A stretch of 52,679 nucleotides of DNA. Origin: Hyphomicrobiales bacterium (GTDB taxonomy: Bacteria; Pseudomonadota; Alphaproteobacteria; Rhizobiales; Rhizobiaceae). Made by a program: the position numbers and the translations under genes. A model generated the notes under the pieces. The model had not been told where the DNA came from. It saw only the letters and a program-made list of their open reading frames with translations, and did no database searches. Each line of letters starts with the position of its first letter. The first letter of the stretch is position 1. The stretch lies in NCBI GenBank assembly GCA_900472625.1, contig UCIT01000099.1:1-52679 (forward strand), in the 5' to 3' direction. This document shows, in pieces, positions 1 to 7,119 of this stretch.

Positions 1-405
1 GCCGCCGCCGATGATGCCGATGACATGCTTTACCCTCCGCAGAGCGAGGAAACACTCAGCCTTGTAAAGGCATCTTACAAGCACGTAACCTGGCATCACG
101 GGCAACCTTGGTGCCGGAATGATCCGGTGTCTGACACGGCGCTCTTCGCCTTTCCTGGTCGGCACCAGAGCCTCTACATTTTCTTCGTAGAGATACTTTT
201 CCACCGCGAACTCTCGTCCATTGGCGACCTTCAGGCAGTACCAGGAGCAAAGATCAGGATAATCCACAATGATTCTACGACTAGCCATCGCCAGATTACT
301 GATCCTGATTCGCTGCTCACTCGCGATCCGCTCAAGCTTCTCGATCCCCTTGAGCGACACTTTACCATCGAAATCGAATGCGCCCCGCTTATGCTGCATC
401 GTCAT
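1..405 (-). CDS. NusG-like transcription elongation/antitermination factor (3' end outside window)
   Basis: The minus frame is open from an ATG at 405 (or 399) to base 1, giving at least 135 residues without a stop. From about residue 51 it reads like a NusG N-terminal (NGN) domain: WYCLKVANGREFAVEKYL, then EALVPTRKGEERR, then a PGYVLVRCL motif and VKHVIGIIGG. The C-terminal KOW domain would lie beyond the edge. The first 45 residues are an extra N-terminal segment. The start overlaps the stop of the upstream replication-type gene, so it is cotranscribed with it. A NusG paralogue in a phage early operon would be expected to modify RNA polymerase for readthrough (family knowledge plus inference). 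The housekeeping nusG normally sits by secE and rplK, which are absent here. Partial: 3' end missing. Confidence 0.72.
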   Translation of the reverse strand, partial: MTMQHKRGAFDFDGKVSLKGIEKLERIASEQRIRISNLAMASRRIIVDYPDLCSWYCLKVANGREFAVEKYLYEENVEALVPTRKGEERRVRHRIIPAPRLPVMPGYVLVRCLYKAECFLALRRVKHVIGIIGGG

Positions 406-1594
406 TGCCCCGTTCCCTCGCTACTGCTTGCCTGAAATCCGCTATGGCCTCATCTGGCTGTCCTGGCGGGAAGAACAGCCACTCCACTCTCTCTGGCAGT
501 GGTGGCCAGCCCTGCTGCTCCTGCAGTCGCCGCCATGCCGCTACATCGGCACTGTCACGGTGGTAACCTACGAAGCCCTCTGACAGCCTCACCAGCCAAG
601 GCGCCACCGTGACGCCTTCCGCCATCTCTGCACGACGGTGCATGTTGATGACCTTGGGCCATCCGTAGGCCAAGCGGCGCTCTCGCCTCACCTTCTCGGC
701 GGCTTCGCCACCCTTGGCCAATTCCATCTGCTGAAAGCGGGTCGGCTGGACAGGTGGCTCCGCAGGATCTGCCAATAGCTCGAACAGCCGCCGAGCACTC
801 CACGCCTTGCTATAGGCGTTCTGCAGGGTGGAGCGGTGAGTTTCCGGCAATATCCCCGCGAGGATATCCCGCCACAGCCTTCCCTTGAGGTAGACCGCAG
901 CTGCAGCTCGCTCACTCGCTTTGGTCCAGCGCAGGACTTCGGGTGTCTTCTCGATGCACTCGTCGCGATCCTCAGCAGGCATGGCGAACCACGCGTTCCG
1001 AGCGAAATCGATCTCGCCCTTGTCCCAACTTGCGTACCAGAGGGTAAATGCTCGCTCGATCTTTTTCCGATCAACCTTGGTCAGATCTCCCTCTCCCGCG
1101 CCAGCGGCGGGAGAGTTAGCTGGAGAGTTAGCTGGAAGATTCTTATCTTGGTGGAGCTGCTCCACCACCTTTCGGGAACCAATTCCACCACCTTCAGGAA
1201 CCAATTCCACCACCTTCTCGCCGTCCAGAGGTGGTGGAGCTACTCCACCGCCTTCTTCCGCGTCCGTTTTCGCAGGATTTCCGACGAGATCGCGACCCGG
1301 CCACCGCGCGACGTACTCGTTGCGCTTCCACTTCTGGCCGCGAAAACCGTGTTGAGAGACCTCAATCCAACCCTTCGCTTCGGCAATTTCGAGGTGTTTT
1401 AGGACTGTTTTCTTATCGAGGCCGCTCAGCTCGACGATCTCCGATATCGGCGGGTAGCAGGAGCCCCCGGTAGCATCCATCTTCAAGCCAAGGGTGTGCA
1501 GCACCAGGCGCGTGGTGGCTGGAAGGCCAGACTTGGCGATTGCGTGCCGCCAAGACCATGCGCGGGAAACAGCTCCGTGATCAGGCTCCATCAT
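389..1594 (-). CDS. Winged-helix phage replication-type protein
   Basis: This 401-aa protein has an N-terminal helix-turn-helix region at about residues 15-90, with TRLVLHTLGLKMD and ISEIVELSGLDKKTVLKHLE followed by a basic wing (GFRGQKWKRNEY). This matches the HTH_36 type found in phage and plasmid replication initiators. A low-complexity linker containing two NSPA repeats follows at about 150-165. The C-terminal half (KKIERAFTLWYASWDKG onward) is a helical domain rich in Trp and Arg that I cannot name. The gene overlaps the PAPS-reductase-like gene by 4 bases and is followed by the NusG-like gene. Position in the leftward early operon fits a role in phage DNA replication, but no origin or helicase motif was seen. 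Confidence 0.65.
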   Translation of the reverse strand: MMEPDHGAVSRAWSWRHAIAKSGLPATTRLVLHTLGLKMDATGGSCYPPISEIVELSGLDKKTVLKHLEIAEAKGWIEVSQHGFRGQKWKRNEYVARWPGRDLVGNPAKTDAEEGGGVAPPPLDGEKVVELVPEGGGIGSRKVVEQLHQDKNLPANSPANSPAAGAGEGDLTKVDRKKIERAFTLWYASWDKGEIDFARNAWFAMPAEDRDECIEKTPEVLRWTKASERAAAAVYLKGRLWRDILAGILPETHRSTLQNAYSKAWSARRLFELLADPAEPPVQPTRFQQMELAKGGEAAEKVRRERRLAYGWPKVINMHRRAEMAEGVTVAPWLVRLSEGFVGYHRDSADVAAWRRLQEQQGWPPLPERVEWLFFPPGQPDEAIADFRQAVARERGNDDAA

Positions 1595-2643
1595 GCGGCC
1601 TCCCGAACACGAAGCAGTTCCTCGTAGCGCTCATGGATGCTTTGTCGATCGAGGCAAGAGCAATCCAAATCGAACATCGCGGCAATCTCCTGCCGCACGC
1701 CCGCAAGGATATCAGCCTCCGCATCGGTCAGCATGCGGGTAGGCCAACCCTTCACGTAAAGCATCTCAGTGGTAATCCTGCTCTCTGCAGCCGCCCGCCA
1801 ATGCGAGGTAGATTTCGCGACGATGAGGCGATCCCGAAGATCTGGCGACAGCAGGCCTGGAGCAACATCACCGAGCCAGCGCGAGCCCTGGAACGCGAAG
1901 CTGCTTGCGCATTCGAGTTCCACCATACGTCGATAGAGTTCATGACTCTCAGGCTGCGCTGACGCCGCTGCCAAATCTGCCATGTTTGACATGATGCAGA
2001 ACATGCAGGAAACGCGGCTCATACCGTGCTCGCGATACGCCGGATGCGCGTCGAGCCCGCTCGCGTCGATTGATGCGAACACCTCCTGCACAGACCAGTC
2101 CACGATTGGTCGCCAATTGATGAACATGTCGCCTGCGGCGTCCGCGACGGTCGCCTTAGACCGCGCCACGCTTTCCGCTCGACGAACTCCTGTCACGTTG
2201 ATGACGGTTTTGCCTTTGAACCGGCGCTTCAACTCAGCCTGGATAACGTGGGTTTTTAGCTCGGATGTACAAAATCGCATGCGCGGCGTAGACCAGCACG
2301 GCACAAGAGTGACCGTTTCGAGGGCAACGTACCGATCACGGCTGGACCGCCATCTGGCTTCCCATCGATCCATCAAGTCACCAGCTTTTCGCCGAACGAC
2401 GACAAGCTCACACTCCAAGTGGCGAGCCAGTTCTTCGCAAACCCTCAGGCTGTCTTTCCATTCGACAGCGCCGAGATCGGCATGCACGAGGATGCGCGGA
2501 CCAGTATGCCCCATGCGATCGAGGTGACGAAAAGCGGCCAAAGCAGCTGCTTGGCTGTCCTTGCCTCCTGAGACGCCGATGGCCACAGGCATCTGATCGG
2601 CGATAGCGTCATCGACGAGGGGAACGCTTGCTATGTCGTACAT
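1591..2643 (-). CDS. PAPS-reductase-like PP-loop protein
   Basis: This 350-aa protein carries the PP-loop ATP-pyrophosphatase signature SGGKDS at about residue 25 and a downstream CTSELK segment typical of the phosphoadenosine phosphosulfate reductase superfamily. A CMFCIMSN motif at about residue 220 and further cysteines near the C-terminus (DLDCSC) could bind metal or an Fe-S cluster. Family members adenylate a substrate and are used in sulfur transfer, DNA phosphorothioation (DndC) and base modification; phage homologues have no settled role. It overlaps the ParB/MT-A70 gene by 13 bases and the replication-type gene by 4 bases, so it is part of one early operon. Assimilatory CysH is unlikely because of the phage context and the unrelated C-terminal third. 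Confidence 0.75.
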   Translation of the reverse strand: MYDIASVPLVDDAIADQMPVAIGVSGGKDSQAAALAAFRHLDRMGHTGPRILVHADLGAVEWKDSLRVCEELARHLECELVVVRRKAGDLMDRWEARWRSSRDRYVALETVTLVPCWSTPRMRFCTSELKTHVIQAELKRRFKGKTVINVTGVRRAESVARSKATVADAAGDMFINWRPIVDWSVQEVFASIDASGLDAHPAYREHGMSRVSCMFCIMSNMADLAAASAQPESHELYRRMVELECASSFAFQGSRWLGDVAPGLLSPDLRDRLIVAKSTSHWRAAAESRITTEMLYVKGWPTRMLTDAEADILAGVRQEIAAMFDLDCSCLDRQSIHERYEELLRVREAA

Positions 2644-4154
2644 GGCGCATCCTCACCCTCTTCCGACGATGGTTGAGCCTCGAACCCCCAAGCGGTCCAA
2701 CCTGGACGCGGCGTGCGGCAGAACATTTCCAGCCTCGGCATGTCTGGATAAAGGCGCTCGATCGTCTCGGCGAAGTAGTCAGGCTTGGCGCTGTGCCGCC
2801 CCTTCGCCTCGCGATGAACTGTGTTCGGCTGTGAGCCAGGAAGCGGCGCTGCAGGGTCACCGCGGCGACCGATCAACAGCAGCTCGTGGCGATCGCGACC
2901 CCAATAGCCGGTGCCCGCGATTTCCTTGTCCCAGATCCAATGATGAACGTAAGTGAAGCCCCACGCCTCCATGACGCGCAGTGCGTCCGGCAGCATGGGA
3001 TTTGTCGCCCAAAGGAAGAGAACGGCATCCTTCTTGGCTGGTGAGCCGATCTGCTCCCAGAGGGCGCAGATCTCATGCGTCGTCATCGTCGGATAGTGAT
3101 TTTCCGGGCTCTTGTCGCGCCCCGTCACTTCCGAATGGACGCCGAACCTCCATGGCGGATCTGCATAAATGACAGGATAGCGCGTTGCCACCTGTCCTGC
3201 CGTCGCCGCGCCGTTGGTGGTGACGTGCGCCATGTGCGTCAGTCGCACGGCGTGCCGTACCTCTGACAGCGCCCGCCGGTTCGCCTTGACGTCAGCGGCC
3301 TTCCGCTTCTCTTCCTCAAGAGCGGCTTTGACGTAGAGGACCTGCTTGTCCTCGGGGACCTGCTTTAGGCGGTCGAGGAAAGTGCCGCTATTAAGGCGCG
3401 TGCCGCGCACCAGGTGCAGCGCCATGTCGACAATGCGCTCTCCGCGCGCCGCGTCACGCTGAACGGCCCGCTCCGATTGGCCGGTGGCTGCAGCGGTGGC
3501 TGCTGAAAACCGCTGAGTATCTGCTTTCTTCAGTTCGCCAAGTTGGCGATCTGATCTCCGGTCACCGCCATTCGCGGTTTCCGGATGCTTGAGCAGGTAG
3601 ATTTCTTTGCGCCGAGCGGTGAACAGCGCTTTGTCGGCCGGCGTGAGCTCGGATCGGATAAGATTTTCGTCGATCTCCCAAAGCTCGCGATCAAGATCGT
3701 CGACGTCATCATGGAAGCAGTCGATGAACTCGTGACCGAGCTGCCGCATTGCCTCCAATCGATGCTTTCCAGCACCTAGCGTCACACGCAGGTCGTCTGG
3801 GTTACCTTGTACTGTTATGGGGGTCTTCTGACCATGCTCGCGGATGGAAGCTTTCAAGGCCTCAACCGCTTCCTGGTCCACGATGCGCAGCCGACCCTCG
3901 CTATCGATAGTTTCGATACGGCGCTGAGAAACCACGCGCGTCGAAATCAGATCTTCCTTGCCGCCCTGTCGACGAGCTAGCTCGGTTGGATACCAAAGAT
4001 CAGCGTCAGCTTTGTCGCGGGAGAGTAAGCGTCTACCATTCAGCAACGTGCAAGCCTTCCGATCCGGTCCTACCGTGCTACGGTAGAGCCCTGATTTGAT
4101 GGCTTCGTCTAAGATGGCTCTGGCTCGGTCGCCTGACTTTATCGAACTGGTCAT
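2631..4154 (-). CDS. ParB-like nuclease domain fused to MT-A70 adenine methyltransferase
   Basis: This 507-aa two-domain protein has a ParB/Spo0J-type domain at about residues 75-170 (VDQEAVEALKASIREHGQKTPITV, LGAGKHRLEAMRQLGH, and an ENLIRSELTPADKA segment). A charged helical linker follows. The C-terminal MT-A70 domain, from about residue 330, shows the YADPPW motif expected of N6-adenine methyltransferases, FLWATNPMLPDAL and WGRDRHELLLIGRRG. It probably methylates adenine in DNA, protecting phage DNA or altering host regulation (inference). Such fusions are common in prophages of Rhizobiales. It overlaps its neighbours by a few bases on each side, and no partner restriction nuclease is visible in the window. 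Confidence 0.85.
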   Translation of the reverse strand: MTSSIKSGDRARAILDEAIKSGLYRSTVGPDRKACTLLNGRRLLSRDKADADLWYPTELARRQGGKEDLISTRVVSQRRIETIDSEGRLRIVDQEAVEALKASIREHGQKTPITVQGNPDDLRVTLGAGKHRLEAMRQLGHEFIDCFHDDVDDLDRELWEIDENLIRSELTPADKALFTARRKEIYLLKHPETANGGDRRSDRQLGELKKADTQRFSAATAAATGQSERAVQRDAARGERIVDMALHLVRGTRLNSGTFLDRLKQVPEDKQVLYVKAALEEEKRKAADVKANRRALSEVRHAVRLTHMAHVTTNGAATAGQVATRYPVIYADPPWRFGVHSEVTGRDKSPENHYPTMTTHEICALWEQIGSPAKKDAVLFLWATNPMLPDALRVMEAWGFTYVHHWIWDKEIAGTGYWGRDRHELLLIGRRGDPAAPLPGSQPNTVHREAKGRHSAKPDYFAETIERLYPDMPRLEMFCRTPRPGWTAWGFEAQPSSEEGEDAPCTT

Positions 4155-4348
4155 GAGCGGCGCCTCCGGCCATATTCGATAATTCCACGAACGATCCGTT
4201 CAGGCGAACGGCCAATCGCTAGGCGATCAGCCATTTCCTTTGGCTCACAGGGAAACGCCGCTCCGGCAATTGCGACGCGGAGCGGCTTGGGAAGGCTATC
4301 GAACGAAGTCATACGCGAAAGGGATTCGGCGTTCGGGGGAGTTATCAT
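4151..4348 (-). CDS. Small conserved phage protein, 65 aa
   Basis: This 65-residue protein contains FDSLPKPLRVAIAGAAFPCEP followed by ADRLAIG and a basic tail ending in YGRRRRS. The phrase resembles small alphaproteobacterial proteins of the DUF6525 type (remembered, not searched). It overlaps the CII-like gene upstream and the ParB/MT-A70 gene downstream by 4 bases each, which supports translation. Function is unknown; the size and basic tail would suit a nucleic-acid-binding accessory protein. Confidence 0.55.
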   Translation of the reverse strand: MITPPNAESLSRMTSFDSLPKPLRVAIAGAAFPCEPKEMADRLAIGRSPERIVRGIIEYGRRRRS

Positions 4349-4812
4349 CCTGCCCCTCCCACAAAGCCGTCGCGCAGGTGTTGCAGCGCGCGCATCGCTT
4401 CGTCGATTTCAGGAACAACGATTTTCCGATCAGCCTCGTCGACCTTGCCGTCCAAGAGAGCCTTACGCGCCTCTCGCAAAACATCTGCGTGTTCGGTGAA
4501 AACGGTCATAACATCATCGAGTGTCGCCGCTCTGACGGGCGCGTCCTCCGTGTCGCGAACTAGGCGATAACCCAATAGGCGAGCCATTGCCGCGACAATG
4601 ATCGGACTTTTTGCGCGCCTGTCAGCCTCGATCGCGACGTCACATGGAATGACGTTCTCTTTGAACTCGTCGTTAAACGACGCGTACTTCGAGAGGGTCG
4701 AAACTCCCACGCGAGTAAGGTCGGGGAACGCGGTTACACCGCCTCCCAAGAGGTAAGAAGACTCCGTCGCCGATTTGATCGACCGGGTCTCAATTTCGGA
4801 AATTGTGCGCAA
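4345..4812 (-). CDS. CII-like phage regulatory protein
   Basis: The frame is open from 4998, but good coding character begins near LRTISEIETRSIKSATESSYL. A TTG at 4812 preceded by a GAGGGGG ribosome-binding site gives 155 residues and is the preferred start. The segment SYLLGGGVTAFPDLTRVGVSTLSKYAS reads as a helix-turn-helix, followed by IPCDVAIEADRRAKSPIIVAAMARLLGYRLV, the pattern of phage CII/CP76-type regulators. The C-terminal 60 residues are acidic and helical. It is the first recognised gene leftward of the Cro-like gene, so it probably works in the lysis/lysogeny decision or activates the leftward early operon (inference). Confidence 0.6.
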   Translation of the reverse strand: MRTISEIETRSIKSATESSYLLGGGVTAFPDLTRVGVSTLSKYASFNDEFKENVIPCDVAIEADRRAKSPIIVAAMARLLGYRLVRDTEDAPVRAATLDDVMTVFTEHADVLREARKALLDGKVDEADRKIVVPEIDEAMRALQHLRDGFVGGAG

Positions 4813-5072
4813 GCGATATCCCCCTCGCAAATCAAGGAAACAAAAACACTCAAAGGATTCAGTGATCGGCGCGCCCGTGCGCCTTACAGATCGATCGTCA
4901 ACCAGATTACGGAGGGCCAGATGCCCGAACGAAGAACCGAATTGAAATCGATGGACAGAATGGGCCGATCGCTTGAGGTCCGCCGCGATCGGCGCCATCC
5001 GGCGCAGCTAACCGCGCATATTCACTGCTGGTCATGGCGGGGCATCCCCGCAAAGATCGTCTCGCGTGCCGA
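4813..5072. other. Gap between CII-like and Cro-like genes
   Basis: This 260-base stretch has no confident gene. A 42-residue minus-strand frame begins at 5035 (MTSSEYARLAAPDG...) and could be a tiny phage protein, but it has only a weak ribosome-binding site. A short palindrome, GCGGGG-CAT-CCCCGC, lies at 5037-5051 just after the Cro-like stop and could be a weak terminator or a protein site. Confidence 0.4.
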
Positions 5073-5285
5073 TCATTCGGTACCCTCCGACAATTCGGCA
5101 GGATGCTCTGCGAGCATTCGGTCAATCAGTTTTAGAACTGGTCCTGACGGATTGGCTTTGCCGTTTATCCACTTTGATACGGTGCCTTGGTCTACGCCTA
5201 GCTCGTCCGCGAGCCTTGGCTGGTTAAAGCCTAAGGCCTTCATGGCTGATCTGATGTGCTCTGCGTGGGTTTGTGCGTGCATCAT
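5073..5285 (-). CDS. Cro-like HTH (XRE) regulator
   Basis: The protein is a 70-aa single-domain helix-turn-helix protein: MKALGFNQPRLADELGVDQGTVSKWINGKANPSG is a textbook XRE/Cro fold recognition segment. Adjacent ATGs at 5285 and 5282 are the best starts; the frame extends to 5339, but that would cross the presumed operator region. It is divergent from the CI-type repressor with a 65-base intergenic region, the standard geometry of a lambdoid immunity switch. It is expected to repress the repressor promoter and allow lytic expression (family knowledge). Confidence 0.82.
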   Translation of the reverse strand: MMHAQTHAEHIRSAMKALGFNQPRLADELGVDQGTVSKWINGKANPSGPVLKLIDRMLAEHPAELSEGTE

Positions 5286-5298
5286 GCATCTTAGATGC
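5286..5298. promoter_or_regulatory. Candidate CI/Cro operator 1
   Basis: A perfect 13-base inverted repeat, GCATC-TTA-GATGC, abuts the Cro-like start in the divergent intergenic region. Position and symmetry suit binding by the CI-type or Cro-like dimer; no binding has been tested. Confidence 0.5.
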
Positions 5299-5319
5299 CT
5301 TACGCATTCTTTTCTGTCA

Positions 5320-5332
5320 ATGCCTATGGCAT
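5320..5332. promoter_or_regulatory. Candidate CI/Cro operator 2
   Basis: A second 13-base perfect inverted repeat, ATGCC-TAT-GGCAT, lies 34 bases from the first and 18 bases before the repressor start. Both repeats share 5-base arms around a 3-base centre and an ATGC core, though in a different register. Confidence 0.45.
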
Positions 5333-5350
5333 CTCGCAAATGGGTAGAAC

Positions 5351-6118
5351 ATGCACATGGCAGATGATATCGAAATTGGACAGCGTCTGAAGGAAGCGAG
5401 AATGCGCGCTGGCTTCAAGACTGCTCGGGAAGCCGCAGATTCGCTCGGCATGAAATATGCGACATACACTCAGCACGAGAACGGCACGCGAGGGATACTC
5501 CGTGAGGCTGACTTGTACGCCCGCCGTTTCAAGGTTTCTCTCGATTGGCTTCTACGTGGCCGAGCCAGTGGAGCTGATCAAGGCATCGACGGGATGCACG
5601 TTGATAGCTCAACCTCACCGCCGACGTTGACCGTCGTGCAAACCAAAACATTCGGTAAGCAGCCTTCGCCGAACGCTAGTTTTCCGCCAAGGTACCAGGC
5701 CTTTTCCTCAGACCAATCACTCCCTCTCCTCGGTCAGACAATTGGTGGTCCGAACGGCCGCTTTATCCTGAATGGAACTGAAGTTGGGCGAGTATTCACC
5801 CCTCCATCGTTAGAGGGGGTGGAAGGGGCATACGCAGTTCGCGTATATGGCACATCAATGGAGCCAAGATACGAAGCGGGCGAGACTGTCTGGCTAAATC
5901 CCCACGAGCCGGTGCGGCAGGGAGATGACGTAGTGGTTCAGATCCTAACGGATGAAGAAAACGGCCGAGAGAGCTACATCAAAAAGTTCGTGTCGCAGTC
6001 ATCCCGAGTGACGCGACTTTGGCAGCACAATCCAGAAGAGGGCGAGGAGAACGAGCTCGCGTTTGACACCGATAAGGTGTTTTCCGTCCACAAGATTGTT
6101 TTTCACGCGACGGTATAA
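5351..6118 (+). CDS. CI/LexA-type phage repressor with S24 peptidase domain
   Basis: This 255-aa protein (start 5351, or 5357 two codons later) has an N-terminal XRE helix-turn-helix (IGQRLKEARMRAGFKTAREAADSLGMKYATYTQHENG) at residues 8-45. A Pro/Ser-rich linker follows, then a C-terminal Peptidase S24/LexA-like domain. The catalytic serine is predicted at S169 in GTSMEP, with the general-base lysine at K211 or K212 in YIKKFV, the spacing expected for LexA and CI. It probably maintains lysogeny and self-cleaves when RecA is activated by DNA damage (family knowledge). I could not identify an unambiguous Ala-Gly cleavage site. The 3' end overlaps a convergent small gene by 16 bases. Confidence 0.88.
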   Translation: MHMADDIEIGQRLKEARMRAGFKTAREAADSLGMKYATYTQHENGTRGILREADLYARRFKVSLDWLLRGRASGADQGIDGMHVDSSTSPPTLTVVQTKTFGKQPSPNASFPPRYQAFSSDQSLPLLGQTIGGPNGRFILNGTEVGRVFTPPSLEGVEGAYAVRVYGTSMEPRYEAGETVWLNPHEPVRQGDDVVVQILTDEENGRESYIKKFVSQSSRVTRLWQHNPEEGEENELAFDTDKVFSVHKIVFHATV

Positions 6119-6375
6119 AGCGGCGCCGCATCCACCCACGTCGGCCTGATGGTAAGGTTTCGCAAGGCCGGCGGCACCCTTGGGCACTCGCTGCAGCGGA
6201 TCTTGCGGCAAAGCTGCATGTAATTATGAACTCCAAGATCCGCAGCTTTCCTCAGATTTGAAATCTCCAGTATGCGAGAGTGGCCGCAATCATCGCATGC
6301 CACGTAAATACTCGAAAGCTCCACAACCAAGCGCATTGCGTCTGGGTGACTGACTGGAGCACGCGCCATTTCCAT
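6103..6375 (-). CDS. Small zinc-ribbon-like protein, 90 aa
   Basis: This 90-residue protein is convergent with and overlaps the repressor 3' end. It contains a CDDCG pair at about residue 28 and CRKIRCSEC at about residue 56, a plausible four-cysteine zinc site, followed by a basic RNLTIRP tail. This arrangement (LHNYMQLC-like helix, then CSEC) resembles small hypothetical proteins of rhizobial phages as I remember them. It is the only leftward gene between the repressor and the rightward operon and might be a lysogeny-expressed accessory gene. Function unknown. Confidence 0.55.
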   Translation of the reverse strand: MEMARAPVSHPDAMRLVVELSSIYVACDDCGHSRILEISNLRKAADLGVHNYMQLCRKIRCSECPRVPPALRNLTIRPTWVDAAPLYTVA

Positions 6376-6516
6376 CTCCTCATGTTCTCATTTCGTTCAC
6401 GGCGATTAAAAGCAAATTTGCGCGTCTGAGTCGAATCGATTCTTCCTGCCGGTCGGATTTTCCGGTCGGCTGGAAATTGACCATTACTTAGCCGTGCGGA
6501 AAAAATGCGCCAAGCC

Positions 6517-6542
6517 GATAAAATGCGTGACGCACTTTTATC
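6517..6542. promoter_or_regulatory. Inverted repeat, candidate operator
   Basis: Arms GATAAAA/TTTTATC flank an inner palindrome TGCG-TGA-CGCA, with one unpaired base in one arm. It ends 2 bases before the -35-like hexamer at 6545, a position suited to an activator or repressor. A third AAAATGCG copy lies just upstream, near 6502. Confidence 0.45.
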
Positions 6543-6544
6543 TA

Positions 6545-6574
6545 TTGACGAAAAGAATGCTTAATGCATATTCT
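6545..6574 (+). promoter_or_regulatory. Candidate rightward early promoter
   Basis: TTGACG at 6545-6550 and TATTCT at 6569-6574 are separated by 18 bases (ATATTC one base earlier gives 17). This is a good sigma-70-type match and sits about 100 bases before the first gene of the rightward operon. Confidence 0.45.
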
Positions 6575-6620
6575 TGCTCGTCCGGTCATCCTCCTCCCTG
6601 CCCGGATCGCCATGATGGCG

Positions 6621-6648
6621 CGCCGCTGCCTCCCTCCAGGCAGCGGCG
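6621..6648 (+). other. 10-bp stem-loop in operon leader
   Basis: CGCCGCTGCC pairs perfectly with GGCAGCGGCG around an 8-base loop. There is no T-tract after it, so a simple intrinsic terminator is unlikely. It lies in the leader of the rightward operon, 22 bases before the first start codon. Confidence 0.5.
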
Positions 6649-6670
6649 TCATCGGGAGACGGAGAGCAAA

Positions 6671-6862
6671 ATGAAAAACAAGACCCAGATCACCGCTGAC
6701 GACCAGCGCGACCGCGATCTCATGCTGTCGCTCGCCGAGGATCGCGGATCCATGACCGCCAAGCAGCTCGTCGCTGCCGGTATCAGCGTAGAGAGCCAGG
6801 GGCGCAACGCCGGCTGGGTAGCCGAGCAGCTGAAGCTGCGCGCGATGCCCGTCGCCGCCTGA
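6671..6862 (+). CDS. Hypothetical phage protein, 63 aa
   Basis: The ATG at 6671 follows a GGAGACGGAGAG ribosome-binding region and is preferred over a longer frame from 6494 that would cross the promoter. The 63-residue product begins MKNKTQITADDQRDRDLML and contains LAEDRGSMTAKQLVAAGIS, which reads like a small helix-turn-helix or helical protein. It is the first gene of the rightward operon. I do not recognise the family. Confidence 0.55.
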   Translation: MKNKTQITADDQRDRDLMLSLAEDRGSMTAKQLVAAGISVESQGRNAGWVAEQLKLRAMPVAA

Positions 6863-6864
6863 GA

Positions 6865-6923
6865 TCCGATTTCGGTTTCCACTTGTCGCGCCACCCCTCG
6901 CAGCAAGTGGTCTCCGAAACGGA
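6865..6923 (+). other. Long interrupted stem-loop between small genes
   Basis: CCACTTG (6879-6885) pairs with CAAGTGG (6904-6910), and outer arms TCCG/TTTCGG pair with CCGAAA/CGGA across a small internal loop and a bulge. The structure fills most of the gap between the 63-aa and 58-aa genes. No T-tract follows, so RNA processing or translational coupling is more likely than termination. Confidence 0.45.
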
Positions 6924-6938
6924 TGGAAGGAGACCTCC

Positions 6939-7115
6939 ATGCATCACATCGCAATCAAAACAATGACGGTCGACGAAGCGTATCTGGCAGCTAAGCGCCG
7001 GACCGAGCGTGTCGCGCTGCAGATCATCGCTACGATGACGACGTTGTGGCTCATTGGCGCGACGATAGCGGCACTCGCCGCAGCTGAGCGCGCCGCCATG
7101 ATCGCGGCGGTGTAA
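6939..7115 (+). CDS. Small membrane protein, 58 aa
   Basis: This short frame begins at an ATG at 6939 after a strong GGAAGGAGA ribosome-binding site. The product starts MHHIAIKTMTVDEAYLAAKRR and has one hydrophobic helix at about residues 28-50 (ALQIIATMTTLWLIGATIAALAA). It has no recognised domain. A single-span early phage protein could act on the membrane or in superinfection exclusion, but that is only a possibility. Confidence 0.55.
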   Translation: MHHIAIKTMTVDEAYLAAKRRTERVALQIIATMTTLWLIGATIAALAAAERAAMIAAV

Positions 7116-7119
7116 CGCC

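Larger units (their letters stand above)
6376..6670. other. Regulatory gap before the rightward early operon
   Basis: This 295-base gap has no gene. It holds a direct repeat CCGGTCGG (6449-6456 and 6462-6469), an imperfect inverted repeat at 6517-6542, a promoter-like pair at 6545-6574 and a 10-bp stem-loop at 6621-6648. It is the likely control region for the whole rightward operon. Confidence 0.6.

Noticed and set aside
25..435. A 136-aa plus-strand frame at the left edge
   Set aside because: It is the antisense shadow of the NusG-like gene, which has recognisable domain motifs on the minus strand.
4813..4998. N-terminal extension of the CII-like protein to an ATG at 4998
   Set aside because: The added residues lack coding character; the TTG at 4812 has a strong ribosome-binding site.
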